DNA of 33,718 nt. Source: Alistipes sp. (GTDB lineage Bacteria; Bacteroidota; Bacteroidia; Bacteroidales; Rikenellaceae). A program made the translations under genes and the position numbers. Each line of letters starts with the position of its first letter. Position 1 is the stretch's first letter. Shown piece by piece: positions 1 through 8,209 of this stretch. The DNA lies in the NCBI GenBank assembly GCA_029060215.1, contig JAIDUK010000009.1, forward strand, positions 1-33,718, written 5' to 3'. The notes under the pieces were generated by a model, which worked only from the letters and a program-made list of their open reading frames with translations, ran no database searches and was not told the origin of the DNA.

Positions 1-761
1 TGGCTCGGCGCCACGACGATCGAATCGCCCGTATGGACGCCCACGGGGTCGATGTTCTCCATGTTGCAGATGGCGATCGCCGTGTCGTTGCTGTCGCGGA
101 TGACCTCGTACTCGATCTCCTTGTAACCCTTGATGCTCTTCTCGATGAGCACCTGATGCACGGGCGAGAGGAAGAGCGCATTGCGCATCATCTCGCGCAG
201 CTGCGGCTCGTCGTCGGCGAAACCGCCGCCCGTGCCGCCCAGCGTGAAGGCCGGACGCAGCACCACAGGATAACCGATCTTGCGGGCGATGTCGGCCGCC
301 TCGTCTATCGAAGCAGCCACTTCCGACGGCAGCACCGGTTCGCCCAGCGACTGGCACAGCTCCTTGAAGAGCTCGCGGTCCTCGGCGCGTTCGATCGACT
401 CGAACGAAGTGCCCAGAATCTCCACCTGACACTCGGCCAAAATACCCTTCTTGGCCAGCTGCACGGCCAGATTGAGGCCCGTCTGCCCGCCCAGCCCCGG
501 CACGATGGCGTCGGGACGCTCGTAGCGGATGATCTTGGCCACATATTCGAGCGTCAGCGGCTCCATGTAGACCTTGTCGGCTATGTGGGTGTCGGTCATG
601 ATGGTCGCCGGGTTGGAATTGACCAGCACCACCTCGTAACCCTCCTCGCGCAGGGCCAGACACGCCTGCGTGCCGGCGTAGTCGAACTCGGCGGCCTGCC
701 CGATGACGATCGGACCCGAACCGATGACCAAAACCTTGCGTATGTCCTTTCTCTTAGGCAT
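1..761 (-). CDS. carB: Carbamoyl-phosphate synthase large subunit, N-terminal part (cut by window edge)
   Basis: The first 253 codons are present and the rest lies beyond base 1. The large subunit makes carbamoyl phosphate from bicarbonate, ammonia and two ATP, using ammonia from the CarA glutaminase. The translation begins [20 protein letters not shown] and continues with the diagnostic N-terminal ATP-grasp segments ([57 protein letters not shown]), colinear with CarB. The ATG at 761-759 overlaps the carA stop (shared ATGCCTAA, 754-761), so the two subunits are probably translationally coupled. It is the last visible gene of the pyrC-carA-carB operon. I see no frameshift in the visible part. 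Confidence 0.96.
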   Translation of the reverse strand, partial: MPKRKDIRKVLVIGSGPIVIGQAAEFDYAGTQACLALREEGYEVVLVNSNPATIMTDTHIADKVYMEPLTLEYVAKIIRYERPDAIVPGLGGQTGLNLAVQLAKKGILAECQVEILGTSFESIERAEDRELFKELCQSLGEPVLPSEVAASIDEAADIARKIGYPVVLRPAFTLGGTGGGFADDEPQLREMMRNALFLSPVHQVLIEKSIKGYKEIEYEVIRDSNDTAIAICNMENIDPVGVHTGDSIVVAPS

Positions 762-1845
762 TTTTGTGCTCCTCCATCATTTTAATGAACTTGTCGAACA
801 GGTAGGCGCTGTCCTGCGGCCCCGGCGCGCTCTCGGGGTGGTATTGCACCGAAAACACCTTCTCCTCGGGGCACTCGACCCCCTCGGCCGTGTTGTCCAG
901 CAGGTTGACGTGGGTCAGGCGCAGGGGCGTGCCCTCGAGCGAAGCGATGTCCACCGCATAGCTGTGGTTCTGGCTGGTGATCTCGATCTTGCCCGTCTCC
1001 AAGCATTTCACGGGGTGGTTGCCGCCGCGGTGGCCGAACTTCATCTTGAAAGTCTTGGCCCCGTAGGCCAGCGCCACCATCTGATGGCCCATGCAGATGC
1101 CGAAGATGGGCAGGCGGCCTTTCAGCGCCCGTACTTTTTCGATTACCGGCTCCACGTCGACCGGGTCGCCCGGGCCGTTCGACAGGAAGATTCCGTCGGG
1201 TCGGAAGGCCAATATCTCCTCCACCGAAGCGTCGTAAGGCACCACCGTCACGTTGCAGCCCTTGGCGTTGAGACAACGGATGATGTTGTACTTGATGCCG
1301 CAGTCCACGGCCACCACGTCGAAGCGGTGGTTGGGCGTGCGCGAGAACCAGCGTTTCTTGCAGCTCACCCGGGCCACCATGTCGCGGGGCAGCTCGTAGG
1401 CCCGCAAGCGAGCCATAGCATCCTCGTGGGGCGTCGCCGCATCGGTGATCATCGCCTTCTGGCTGCCCTCGTCGCGGATGATGCGCACCAGACAACGCGT
1501 GTCCACGCCCCAGATGCCGGGAATGCCCATCTCCTCGAACACCTCGTTGAGCGTACGCGTGTAACGGAAATTCGAGGGGATGTCGTTGTACTCGCGGACG
1601 ATCATGCCCCCGATGGTCGGGAACTTGGTCTCGTAGTCCTCTTCGGCCGTACCGTAGTTGCCTATCAGCGGGTAGGTCATCACCACCGCCTGATCCGTGT
1701 ACGACGGATCGGAGACGATCTCCTGATAACCCACCATCGAGGTGTTGAAGACGATTTCGTTGATCGTCTCCCGGTCGGCCCCGAAGCCGTAGCCGTAGAA
1801 CTCGCGGCCGTTTTCGAGTACGATTTTCTTGGTGTAAGGTTTCAT
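754..1845 (-). CDS. carA: Carbamoyl-phosphate synthase small (glutaminase) subunit
   Basis: Glutamine amidotransferase subunit: it hydrolyses glutamine and channels ammonia to CarB. The protein has 363 aa, near the usual family length. The N-terminal CPSase small domain (about 1-150) is followed by a class I GATase domain with the nucleophile in GICMGHQ (Cys251) and the His/Glu pair in [10 protein letters not shown] (His336, Glu338); the HPESAPGP form is typical of CarA. The start at 1845 gives [13 protein letters not shown], a normal CarA N-terminus. It lies 21 nt downstream of pyrC and overlaps carB by 8 nt, so all three genes should share the transcript that begins near 3291 and the attenuator ahead of pyrC. 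Carbamoyl phosphate also feeds arginine synthesis, which bears on how the operon may be regulated. Confidence 0.97.
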   Translation of the reverse strand: MKPYTKKIVLENGREFYGYGFGADRETINEIVFNTSMVGYQEIVSDPSYTDQAVVMTYPLIGNYGTAEEDYETKFPTIGGMIVREYNDIPSNFRYTRTLNEVFEEMGIPGIWGVDTRCLVRIIRDEGSQKAMITDAATPHEDAMARLRAYELPRDMVARVSCKKRWFSRTPNHRFDVVAVDCGIKYNIIRCLNAKGCNVTVVPYDASVEEILAFRPDGIFLSNGPGDPVDVEPVIEKVRALKGRLPIFGICMGHQMVALAYGAKTFKMKFGHRGGNHPVKCLETGKIEITSQNHSYAVDIASLEGTPLRLTHVNLLDNTAEGVECPEEKVFSVQYHPESAPGPQDSAYLFDKFIKMMEEHKNA

Positions 1846-1866
1846 ATCGTTATGCTGTCTTATTCG

Positions 1867-3132
1867 CTATTCTTCATTCGCATCATAGACGCACTGGCCG
1901 CCCACGACCGTCAACACGGCACGGCCCTGCACCGGCCAGCCGGCAAAGGGGGTCGCACGGCCTTTCGAGCGGAATGCCGCGGGGTCTATTTCGTATTGCG
2001 CCCCGAGGTCCAGCACCGTGAAATCGGCCGCCTGCCCCGGCTCCAGCCCGCCCCCGAGGCCGAATATCCGCCGCGGGTTCACCGACATCAGCTCCACAAG
2101 CCGCTCCAGCGACAAGGCACCCGGCAACACCAGATATTTGTAGAGCAGCGGAAATGCGCACTCCAGCCCCACGATTCCCATGGCGCTGCCGGCCAGCCCG
2201 CGCGCCTTTTCCTCGGCCGTGTGGGGCGCATGGTCGGTGGCTATCACGTCGATCGTCCCGTCGGCGATGCCTGCCAGCAGGGCGTCGCGGTCGGCCCGGC
2301 TCCGCAGCGGCGGGTTCATCTTGAAGCGGCCCTCCTCCTGCAAATCCTCGTCGCAGAGCAGCAGGTAGTGCGGCGCCGTCTCGCAGCTCACGCGCAGCCC
2401 CCGGGCCTTGGCCTGCCGCACCAGCTCCACGCTCTCGCGCGTCGAGACATGGCAGACATGATATTGGCAGCCCGTCTTCTCGGCCAACGCGATGTCGCGC
2501 TCCACCTGCCGCCATTCGCTTTCCGAGCAGATGCCTTTGTGGCCGTGGGTGCGGCAGTAGCCGCCGTCGTGTATGTAGCCGCCGCGCAGCAGCTCGTCGA
2601 CCTCGCAGTGGGCCACGATGGGTTTGCCCACCGCAGCGGCCCGCCGCATCGCTTCTTCCATCAGTTCCGCCGATTGTACGCCGCGGCCGTCGTCCGAGAA
2701 CCCGACGACTTCGGGCGCCAGCGCTGCGAAATCCACGAGCTCGCCGCAGCCGCGCTGCCCGAGGGTAATCGAAGCGTAGGGCACCACCCGCACCACGGCG
2801 TCGCGGCGGATCAACCCGGTCTGCACATGCAGATGGTCGGGCGTGTCGGGCGCCGGATCGAGATTGGGCATGGAGCAGACGGTCGTATAGCCGCCGCACG
2901 CCGCCGCCGCCGTACCGGTGGCGATGGTCTCCTTGTGCGGAAACCCCGGCTCGCGCAAATGCACATGCACGTCGACCAGCCCCGGCACCACATGCAGCCC
3001 CCCGAGGTCGACCGTCCGGTCGGCCGCCGCGGCAGGCGCATCCGCCGCGAAGCGGCCGTCCTCGACCAGCAGCGAACCCGCCGCGAACTCTCCGCCGCGG
3101 TAGCACAACGCATTCACATACCTCGTTTTCAT
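1867..3132 (-). CDS. pyrC: Dihydroorotase
   Basis: Dihydroorotase (421 aa) interconverts carbamoyl aspartate and dihydroorotate, the third step of UMP synthesis. It is an amidohydrolase with the metal-binding HVHLREPG motif (His56, His58), further metal-site segments (VAHCEVDE, YHVCHVSTRES) and the catalytic ATDHAPHT motif near the C-terminus. This is the class I/allantoinase-like dihydroorotase type. The ATG at 3132 (MKTRYVNALCYRGGEF) is chosen because homologues start here. The frame stays open upstream to 3300, but that extension runs through a terminator hairpin and is not expected to be coding. The gene leads the pyrC-carA-carB operon and sits directly behind a candidate attenuator. Confidence 0.95.
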   Translation of the reverse strand: MKTRYVNALCYRGGEFAAGSLLVEDGRFAADAPAAAADRTVDLGGLHVVPGLVDVHVHLREPGFPHKETIATGTAAAACGGYTTVCSMPNLDPAPDTPDHLHVQTGLIRRDAVVRVVPYASITLGQRGCGELVDFAALAPEVVGFSDDGRGVQSAELMEEAMRRAAAVGKPIVAHCEVDELLRGGYIHDGGYCRTHGHKGICSESEWRQVERDIALAEKTGCQYHVCHVSTRESVELVRQAKARGLRVSCETAPHYLLLCDEDLQEEGRFKMNPPLRSRADRDALLAGIADGTIDVIATDHAPHTAEEKARGLAGSAMGIVGLECAFPLLYKYLVLPGALSLERLVELMSVNPRRIFGLGGGLEPGQAADFTVLDLGAQYEIDPAAFRSKGRATPFAGWPVQGRAVLTVVGGQCVYDANEE

Positions 3133-3146
3133 ATCGGTCCGAGCAT

Positions 3147-3178
3147 AAAAAAATAGGGCAACCGTGCCGGTTACCCTA
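3147..3178 (-). terminator. Intrinsic terminator/attenuator ahead of pyrC
   Basis: Minus-strand RNA forms an 11-bp stem (3178-3168 with 3164-3154, one G-U pair, loop GCA), followed at once by seven U (3153-3147). It lies downstream of the pyr promoter and 15 nt before the pyrC ATG, so it would stop transcription of the operon unless disrupted. It could also end read-through from nrdDG. The stop codon of the 35-aa leader ORF is inside its 5' arm. Confidence 0.75.
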
Positions 3179-3278
3179 ATAAGACAACAATGCCGCCCTC
3201 GTCGACAGACCAGAAACCCGACCGACGGTCCCGCTTTCGGGACGACCGGACCGGCGTTATGTAGGTTTCGCGATTCAT
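3171..3278 (-). CDS. Putative pyr operon leader peptide (35 aa)
   Basis: A short ORF starts at an ATG about 20 nt downstream of the pyr promoter boxes and encodes 35 residues: MNRETYITPVRSSRKRDRRS followed by GFWSVDEGGIVVLLG. Six residues are arginine. Its last sense codons form a uridine-rich stretch (AUUGUUGUCUUAUUA, 9 U in 15) in otherwise GC-rich DNA. Its TAA (3173-3171) lies inside the 5' arm of the terminator hairpin just ahead of pyrC. This is the arrangement of the E. coli pyrBI leader, where a ribosome following RNA polymerase closely blocks the terminator when UTP is low. Promoter, ORF, U-tract, hairpin and stop position are seen; the function is inferred. Confidence 0.55.
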   Translation of the reverse strand: MNRETYITPVRSSRKRDRRSGFWSVDEGGIVVLLG

Positions 3279-3297
3279 CGGGCGTTGCAATCGGGCA

Positions 3298-3328
3298 CAA
3301 AGGTAAGACTTTGCCGACGAACGCGCAA
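3298..3328 (-). promoter_or_regulatory. Bacteroidetes-type promoter of the pyrC-carA-carB operon
   Basis: On the minus strand TTG (3328-3326) is followed after 20 nt by TACCTTTG (3305-3298), matching the Bacteroidetes consensus TTTG-N19-21-TAnnTTTG. Transcription should start near 3291, giving a leader of about 160 nt before pyrC. Confidence 0.7.
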
Positions 3329-3360
3329 TCTTTTCGGACGAAAAATTTTCAACAATCGGT

Positions 3361-3840
3361 TCACAACCCGCGCCCCCGCTGCCGGAACGCAGCCGTGATG
3401 TCGGTCAGCGTCCCGTCGGACGCCACGCGGTAGAGGCGTTGGTTGGTCGCGGGCGACGACAACGGGCCGAGCGCCTCGACCCACGGTCCCAACTTGATGT
3501 AGTCGTAGACCGCGGGCGCCACTCCGGCAGGCAGCTCCCGGCGTCCGGAATACCACCCCACGCGCAACCGCGGCATGGCCTGCCGCACCGCGGCCGCCAG
3601 CCGGGCCACCTCCGACGGATCGCCGTCGCCGCCCATGAAGCAGACGCACGTCACCGCAGGCCCGTAGCGCCCGAGCAGGAAGCGCAGCGCCTCGTCGTCC
3701 AGCACCTCGCCCCCGTCGGCCTGCAAATGGGGGCTGTGGCAGCCCGGACAACGGTTGGGGCACCCCGTCAGGTTGATCGCCAGCGTCGTTTCGCCGGGTA
3801 TCTCGGCGAAGACCACGTCGTAGTTATGGAAACGCAGCAC
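3361..3840 (-). CDS. nrdG: Anaerobic ribonucleotide reductase activating protein (radical SAM)
   Basis: A radical-SAM activase of 159 aa that uses a 4Fe-4S cluster and S-adenosylmethionine to install the glycyl radical on NrdD. The cluster motif is visible as CPNRCPGC (Cys27, Cys31, Cys34; C-x3-C-x2-C), followed by the glycine-rich FMGGDGDP segment expected for SAM binding. The length fits the short NrdG family. It begins 4 nt after the nrdD stop, so the two genes form an operon, which also falls under the cobalamin riboswitch upstream of nrdD. Confidence 0.92.
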   Translation of the reverse strand: MLRFHNYDVVFAEIPGETTLAINLTGCPNRCPGCHSPHLQADGGEVLDDEALRFLLGRYGPAVTCVCFMGGDGDPSEVARLAAAVRQAMPRLRVGWYSGRRELPAGVAPAVYDYIKLGPWVEALGPLSSPATNQRLYRVASDGTLTDITAAFRQRGRGL

Positions 3841-3844
3841 TGCT

Positions 3845-5950
3845 CTATCGGGCTTTGGCGTAGAATCGGCGGGATGCTTCCTGCTGGCGCGCCACCGAGA
3901 AATTCGACACGCGCTTCATGTAGCCGATCACGCGCGTGAGGTAGTCGAGGTTGTCGCTGTGGCACTCGGGACACTCCTTCAGATAGCGCTTGTCGATATG
4001 ACCGCACTTGTTGCACACCGTATTGGGGATGTTGAACGTGAAGTAGTTGCACCCCTCGGCGGCGGCCACGCGCAGCAGATGGCGGTACTGCTCCTGCGTG
4101 AGGTGCTCCTCCAGATTCATGTGGAGCGCCGAACCGCCGGTCAGATGCTCGATATACTTGCGGCCGTGGAGCCGGAACTTGTCGATGATGTTGAGCGACT
4201 GGTCCTCGACGACATAGAAATAGGAGTTGTAGCAGTCGCGCGGCACGACATAGCCGTCCTCGCGGTCCCACTTGGCGTGCTTCACGCCCACGTTCTCGGC
4301 CGGGATCATCTCGCAGTTGAACATCAGCTCCTTCGAACGGTATTTCTTGTTGCAACGCTCCACCAGCCCCAGCACCTCCTGCACGAAGCGGGCATAGTCG
4401 TCGTTGTCGTCGATGCGCAGCCCGAGGAATTCGGCCGCCTCGACCAACCCGTTGACGCCGATGGTCAGATACTGCCGCGAGAGGTTGATGTAACCCGCAT
4501 CGAAAAGCGGCAGCATCCCCTTCGACTGCAACGCCTTGAGGTTCTCGTTGTAGGCCGTCTGCACCTTGTGGACCAACTCGACCACCTCTTCGAGGAAAGT
4601 CAGGTAGTGGATGCCGTTTTTGGCGGCGTACTGGACGCAACGGTTGAGATTGATGGTCAGCACGCTTTTCGAACCCGTCGAAACGCCGCCCGCGCCCAGC
4701 GTATAGCTGAAGCCGTTGTCCTGAATCTCGTTGCGGAGCCGGCAGCACGACGACAGCGAATCGGCGTTGTCGCTGATGTAGGTGAAGAACGAATGCCCCT
4801 CGGCATACATTTTCGCCGTGAAGTCGCCCCACTCCTTGTCCATCACGTCGCCGTCCTTGGTCAGCAGCGCCATGGTCTCCACCGGGAAAGTCAGCACGGT
4901 CTTGGTGCGCTCGCGGTTGAACCACGTCATGAAACGCTTCTGAAGCCACGAAAGCGACTCCCAATGGGGCTTCGAACCGTCGGGGAAGACGAATTCGCCG
5001 AAAAGCGACTCGAAGTAATAACGGTCGTAGTAGGCCACGTTCCAGAACACGGCCTGAAAGTTCCGCGCCCCCGTGGGCTGGTTGATCGAATAGACGATCT
5101 GCTCGAAACAATCGGTGATGATCTTGTCGATGGTGCGCTGCTTCGTGGAGAGGTCGACGACCTTGTCGGCATGCAGATAATAGTCCTCGCCGTACTCCTG
5201 CCCGACGAAATAGTTCATATACATGAGGAACTCCGGCGTGGCGCAAGCCCCCGAGAGCATCGACGAGACGATGAAGACCATGTTGACGAACCCGCCGCAA
5301 AACGACTTGAGGTTGGTCGGGCGCGTCGAATTGCCGCCCACCGAGAGCGTGCCGCCGAGCAGCCACGGGTACATCGTCACCGAAGCGCAGTAGTTGGCCA
5401 TCGAAGTCTCGTCGTTCTTGTAGATGAAATGGCTGTTCAACAGGTGCAGGTACTTGTCGGCCACCTCGCGGCCGTACATCTCCTTGATGCGGTCGGTCAG
5501 CAGACGGCGGTTCAGGCGGATGAAGTTCTGCTTCGGAAGCTCGCCGATGAGCGTGGCGATGTTCTTGTTCTCGACATTGGCGTTGGCGTCGTACTTCGAG
5601 CCGGTGGCGGGGTTCGAGGCGTCGCAGTAGGAGGTCAGGAACTCCAGCTTCTCGCGCGTCTCGCGGTCCTCGCTGTGCTTCTGCCGATAGAGGATGTAGC
5701 TCTTGGCCACAGCGAAATAGCGCTCGGCCATCAGCGCCGTCTCGACCTGATTCTGGATCTCTTCCACCGACATGCCGTCCGACACCCGCACGCGGCTCAA
5801 CACCGACGTCAGGTCGTCGTCCGTGGCATAACCGCCCACAGCCAAGAAGGCCTTGCTCACGGCACGCTTGATTTTCTCGACCGAGAACGCTTCGCGCTTC
5901 CCGTCGCGCTTGATGATGCTCAATTCTGAAATACCCATATGCTCAATCAT
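3845..5950 (-). CDS. nrdD: Anaerobic (class III) ribonucleoside-triphosphate reductase
   Basis: Oxygen-sensitive glycyl-radical enzyme that reduces ribonucleotides to deoxyribonucleotides. The 701-aa product starts with an ATP-cone (IIKRDGKREAFSVEKIKRAV) and ends with the family's Zn site (CNKC and CPEC, Cys646, 649, 660, 663) and the glycyl-radical loop RVIGYM (Gly676). The start at 5950 is preferred for its A-rich upstream context (AACAAAT); in-frame ATGs at 5965 and 5938 are alternatives. The frame stays open to 6793, but this crosses a riboswitch and is not coding. nrdG follows after 4 nt. Control by a cobalamin riboswitch suggests that the cell also has a B12-dependent class II reductase (inference). 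Confidence 0.95.
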   Translation of the reverse strand: MIEHMGISELSIIKRDGKREAFSVEKIKRAVSKAFLAVGGYATDDDLTSVLSRVRVSDGMSVEEIQNQVETALMAERYFAVAKSYILYRQKHSEDRETREKLEFLTSYCDASNPATGSKYDANANVENKNIATLIGELPKQNFIRLNRRLLTDRIKEMYGREVADKYLHLLNSHFIYKNDETSMANYCASVTMYPWLLGGTLSVGGNSTRPTNLKSFCGGFVNMVFIVSSMLSGACATPEFLMYMNYFVGQEYGEDYYLHADKVVDLSTKQRTIDKIITDCFEQIVYSINQPTGARNFQAVFWNVAYYDRYYFESLFGEFVFPDGSKPHWESLSWLQKRFMTWFNRERTKTVLTFPVETMALLTKDGDVMDKEWGDFTAKMYAEGHSFFTYISDNADSLSSCCRLRNEIQDNGFSYTLGAGGVSTGSKSVLTINLNRCVQYAAKNGIHYLTFLEEVVELVHKVQTAYNENLKALQSKGMLPLFDAGYINLSRQYLTIGVNGLVEAAEFLGLRIDDNDDYARFVQEVLGLVERCNKKYRSKELMFNCEMIPAENVGVKHAKWDREDGYVVPRDCYNSYFYVVEDQSLNIIDKFRLHGRKYIEHLTGGSALHMNLEEHLTQEQYRHLLRVAAAEGCNYFTFNIPNTVCNKCGHIDKRYLKECPECHSDNLDYLTRVIGYMKRVSNFSVARQQEASRRFYAKAR

Positions 5951-5965
5951 ATTTGTTCTGTCCAT

Positions 5966-6169
5966 TCCGAACTGCCCGGCAACAGAGGGCGCCCGACGGC
6001 CGCAGCAGGCGCGAAGACCGCTTGCGGACCATGCCATGCGGCCGCATCCCGACAATCGCCGGACGACCGGTTCCGCCCGTCGGGGAGCGGAATGCCGATC
6101 TTCGATTTTTGTTACTTCTTGGTTTTCATCGCGGACCGTGCCCTTCGTCCCGAGGGCGGCGATCCCTGC
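5966..6169 (-). other. nrdD 5' leader between riboswitch and start
   Basis: About 200 nt of non-coding leader. It contains a five-codon micro-ORF (M-K-T-K-K, ATG near 6130) and GC-rich stretches able to fold, but no terminator-like hairpin with a U-run. The long frame through it is taken as a by-product of high GC content. Confidence 0.4.
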
Positions 6170-6346
6170 CGGCAAGGCAGGTCTTCTGACTCGTTCCTTC
6201 TGCACGCCTTCCCGCCCGCTTCGGGGCAGTGGCCTAAAGATTGTGCAGCACGGTGCGGAACTCACAGCTACGGGAATAGTCCCTGATTCGCACAGGCGTT
6301 CCCTTTTGATCCCCGGGCCGGCAGCCGCCGACGGAGAACCTTGCCG
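6170..6346 (-). ncRNA. Cobalamin (B12) riboswitch in the nrdD leader
   Basis: On the minus strand the P1 strands pair perfectly (CGGCAAGG at 6346-6339 with CCTTGCCG at 6177-6170). Between them lie the hallmarks of the cobalamin aptamer: AAAGGGAA and GTGCGAATC near the 5' side, a GCCACTGCCCC segment, GGGAAGG, and the B12 box AGTCAGAAGACCTGCC (6191-6176). About 220 nt separate the aptamer from nrdD; I see no clear terminator there, so the expression platform is unresolved. B12 elements usually repress the B12-independent member of an isozyme pair (for example metE or B12-independent nrd genes), which fits nrdDG. Confidence 0.9.
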
Positions 6347-6349
6347 CAA

Positions 6350-6357
6350 CAAAAGTA
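6350..6357 (-). promoter_or_regulatory. -7 element before the B12 riboswitch / nrdDG
   Basis: TACTTTTG on the minus strand fits TAnnTTTG. It lies just upstream of the 5' strand of riboswitch P1, where a transcription start would be expected. No good -33 TTTG is seen. Confidence 0.5.
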
Positions 6358-6562
6358 GAAAAAGCCTGCGAAATACCCTCGGCGAAGCGCAGAATTTAAT
6401 GAACAAATTTTGAACAGGCACCCCGGACCGCCGCCGGAAGCGCATCGGGCCCGGCAACGATGCCGCCGGACGCCGAAGCGCCCCGCAGAAAAAAAGCCCG
6501 GCACAAGCTACGGTTAGGAATTGAGCAAAATATCCGCTATCTTGCGGCAAAACACCCGCATC

Positions 6563-7147
6563 ATGACACCACCTTTGCAGCTGCGGCGGTTCCGCACCCC
6601 CGCCGACCCGGGATGGGCCGAAGCCATGGCCCTCTGCCGCGAAGCCTTTCCCGCGAAAGAACGGCGCAGCGAAGAAGACACCGCCGCCGCCCTCGCCGAC
6701 CCGCTTTTCCGGGCCGACGGCATCCTGTGCGGCGAATCGCTCGTCGGCATCCTTTTCTGGTGGCAGTGGGGCGAAGTGCGCTACATCGAACATCTGGCTG
6801 TCAGCGCGGCCCTACGGGGCCGCAGCATCGGCGCCGAAGTGCTGAAGGAATTCTGCCGCGGCTGCCGGGTCATCCTCGAAATCGAACCGCCCGAGGAACC
6901 CCTCGCCGTCCGGCGCAAGCAATTCTACGAACGGCAGGGCTTCACGGCCAATCCGCAACCCTACGTCCACCCCTCCTACGGCAACCCCGTCCAACCCCAT
7001 CGGCTGGTGCTGATGAGTTTGCCCGCACCCCTCTCCAACGACGAAGTCCGCGGTTTCGCGGACTTCGTAAGAGATCGGGTGCTCCGGTATTCGCGGCTCG
7101 CAGGCCCCGAATCGCCGCAGCAAAAGAAGGATCAATCCCCCAAGTAG
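6563..7147 (+). CDS. GNAT family N-acetyltransferase
   Basis: A single-domain GNAT acetyltransferase of 194 aa that would transfer an acetyl group from acetyl-CoA to an unknown amine. The acetyl-CoA motif A is visible as EHLAVSAALRGRSIGAEVL (R-G-R-S-I-G loop), followed by the FYERQGF segment typical of motif B. The ATG at 6563 is preferred over 6521 because a promoter-like TATCTTGC lies at 6537-6544, between the two. The last 16 nt overlap the end of the convergent NrnA-like gene. A perfect 12-bp hairpin lies inside its 3' part (7041-7068). Substrate unknown. Confidence 0.82.
   Translation: MTPPLQLRRFRTPADPGWAEAMALCREAFPAKERRSEEDTAAALADPLFRADGILCGESLVGILFWWQWGEVRYIEHLAVSAALRGRSIGAEVLKEFCRGCRVILEIEPPEEPLAVRRKQFYERQGFTANPQPYVHPSYGNPVQPHRLVLMSLPAPLSNDEVRGFADFVRDRVLRYSRLAGPESPQQKKDQSPK
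7041..7068. repeat. Perfect 12-bp inverted repeat inside the GNAT gene
   Basis: ACGAAGTCCGCG (7041-7052) and CGCGGACTTCGT (7057-7068) are perfect reverse complements around a GTTT loop. It lies 64 nt downstream of the convergent NrnA-like stop codon, but has no U-run on either side. Confidence 0.7.
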
Positions 7148-8166
7148 CCTTCTTCGGCGAATTCGCGCACCGAACGGACGTAATGGTCGATGGTCTCCTG
7201 CATCGAGACATACGACTTGCCGCCCGCGGCGTTCTTGTGGCCGCCGCCGTCGAAATACTTGCGGGCGAAGAGGTTCACGTCCACATCGCCGCGCGAACGC
7301 AGCGACACGCGGATGAACTTGCGGTGGGCAAGGAACATGGCCGACATCTTCATCTTCTTGATCGTCAGCGCATAGTTGACGAACCCCTCGCTGTCGCCCT
7401 GCTGAAATCCGAAGCGGCGCATCTCATGCTCCATGAGCGACATGTAGGCCACCGTCCCGTTCTCGATGAGCTGCATCTTGCGGTCGATGGCATAGCCGAA
7501 CAGGCGCGCACGCCCCTCGGTATAGGCATTGTAGACATTGTTGTGGATGGCCGGGATGCGGATGCCCCGCTCCACCAGCGTGGCCACCGCCCTGAAGAGC
7601 CCGGGCGTGAGCGACGAGAAAGCGAAGTTGCCCGTGTCGGTCATCATCCCCACGTAGAGCGCCTCGGCCATCTGCGGCGTGATGACCTGCGTCCCGAAGA
7701 GCGCTTCGATGAGCCGGTACATGATGTAGCAGGTGCTCGATGCCCCCGGATAGGAGAACATCAGGTCGAACCCCTCGTCGGGCGAGAGGTGGTGGTCGAT
7801 CAGAATCCGGCGGGCCGAAGTGTTGGCCGCCAGCGTGTCGCTGAGGATCTCCAGCCGCGAGAGCGAGTTGAAATCCAGACAGAAGATCAGGTCGGCCTCG
7901 GCGATGGCCCGGGCCGCACGCCCTTCGGTGTCGGTGCGGAAGATCACCACGTCCTCGATGCCCGGCATCCAGTCCAGAAAATAGGGATATTTGTTGGGCA
8001 CGATGCAGGTCGCTTCGTGTCCCAGTTCGCGCAGCGCCCCGGCCCACGCCAGCGACGAGCCCACGGCATCGCCGTCGGGGTTGGTGTGCGAGACGATCAC
8101 CGCGCGCAGTCCCGGCTGGGAGAGTATTCGGCGCAGGCGTTCGACATGTTCGGCAGAAAGTTTCAT
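7132..8166 (-). CDS. DHH/DHHA1 phosphoesterase, NrnA-like (nanoRNase / pAp phosphatase)
   Basis: This 344-aa protein has the DHH family layout: an N-terminal HTNPDGDAVGSS motif (27-38), LDFN (about 97-100), the signature DHH triad (124-126) and a C-terminal DHHA1 domain with GGGHKNAAGG. NrnA-type enzymes degrade short RNA oligomers and dephosphorylate pAp. The ATG at 8166 (MKLSAEHVERL) is chosen over 8190 because a -7 element (TATTTTTG, 8199-8192) sits so close that transcription probably starts after 8190. The gene ends convergently with the GNAT gene (16-nt overlap) and follows the LD-carboxypeptidase gene on the same strand. Exact substrate is inferred. Confidence 0.88.
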   Translation of the reverse strand: MKLSAEHVERLRRILSQPGLRAVIVSHTNPDGDAVGSSLAWAGALRELGHEATCIVPNKYPYFLDWMPGIEDVVIFRTDTEGRAARAIAEADLIFCLDFNSLSRLEILSDTLAANTSARRILIDHHLSPDEGFDLMFSYPGASSTCYIMYRLIEALFGTQVITPQMAEALYVGMMTDTGNFAFSSLTPGLFRAVATLVERGIRIPAIHNNVYNAYTEGRARLFGYAIDRKMQLIENGTVAYMSLMEHEMRRFGFQQGDSEGFVNYALTIKKMKMSAMFLAHRKFIRVSLRSRGDVDVNLFARKYFDGGGHKNAAGGKSYVSMQETIDHYVRSVREFAEEGYLGD

Positions 8167-8191
8167 CGGCTCGGGTTGTTCGTTCGACATG

Positions 8192-8199
8192 CAAAAATA
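8192..8199 (-). promoter_or_regulatory. -7 element before the NrnA-like gene
   Basis: TATTTTTG on the minus strand matches TAnnTTTG; the -33 box is weak. Its position supports the downstream start at 8166. Confidence 0.45.
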
Positions 8200-8209
8200 G
8201 TAAAATTCC

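Noticed and set aside
703..3156. Long plus-strand frame opposite carA and pyrC
   Set aside because: Shadow of the GC-rich coding strand, with many His/Arg residues; carA and pyrC are certain on minus.
1867..3300. Long N-terminal extension of pyrC to 3300
   Set aside because: It would translate through the terminator hairpin and has no similarity to dihydroorotases; homologues start at the MKTRY position.
5966..6793. Open-frame extension of nrdD through the riboswitch to 6793
   Set aside because: It crosses a complete cobalamin aptamer and has biased composition; explained by GC-rich DNA lacking stops.
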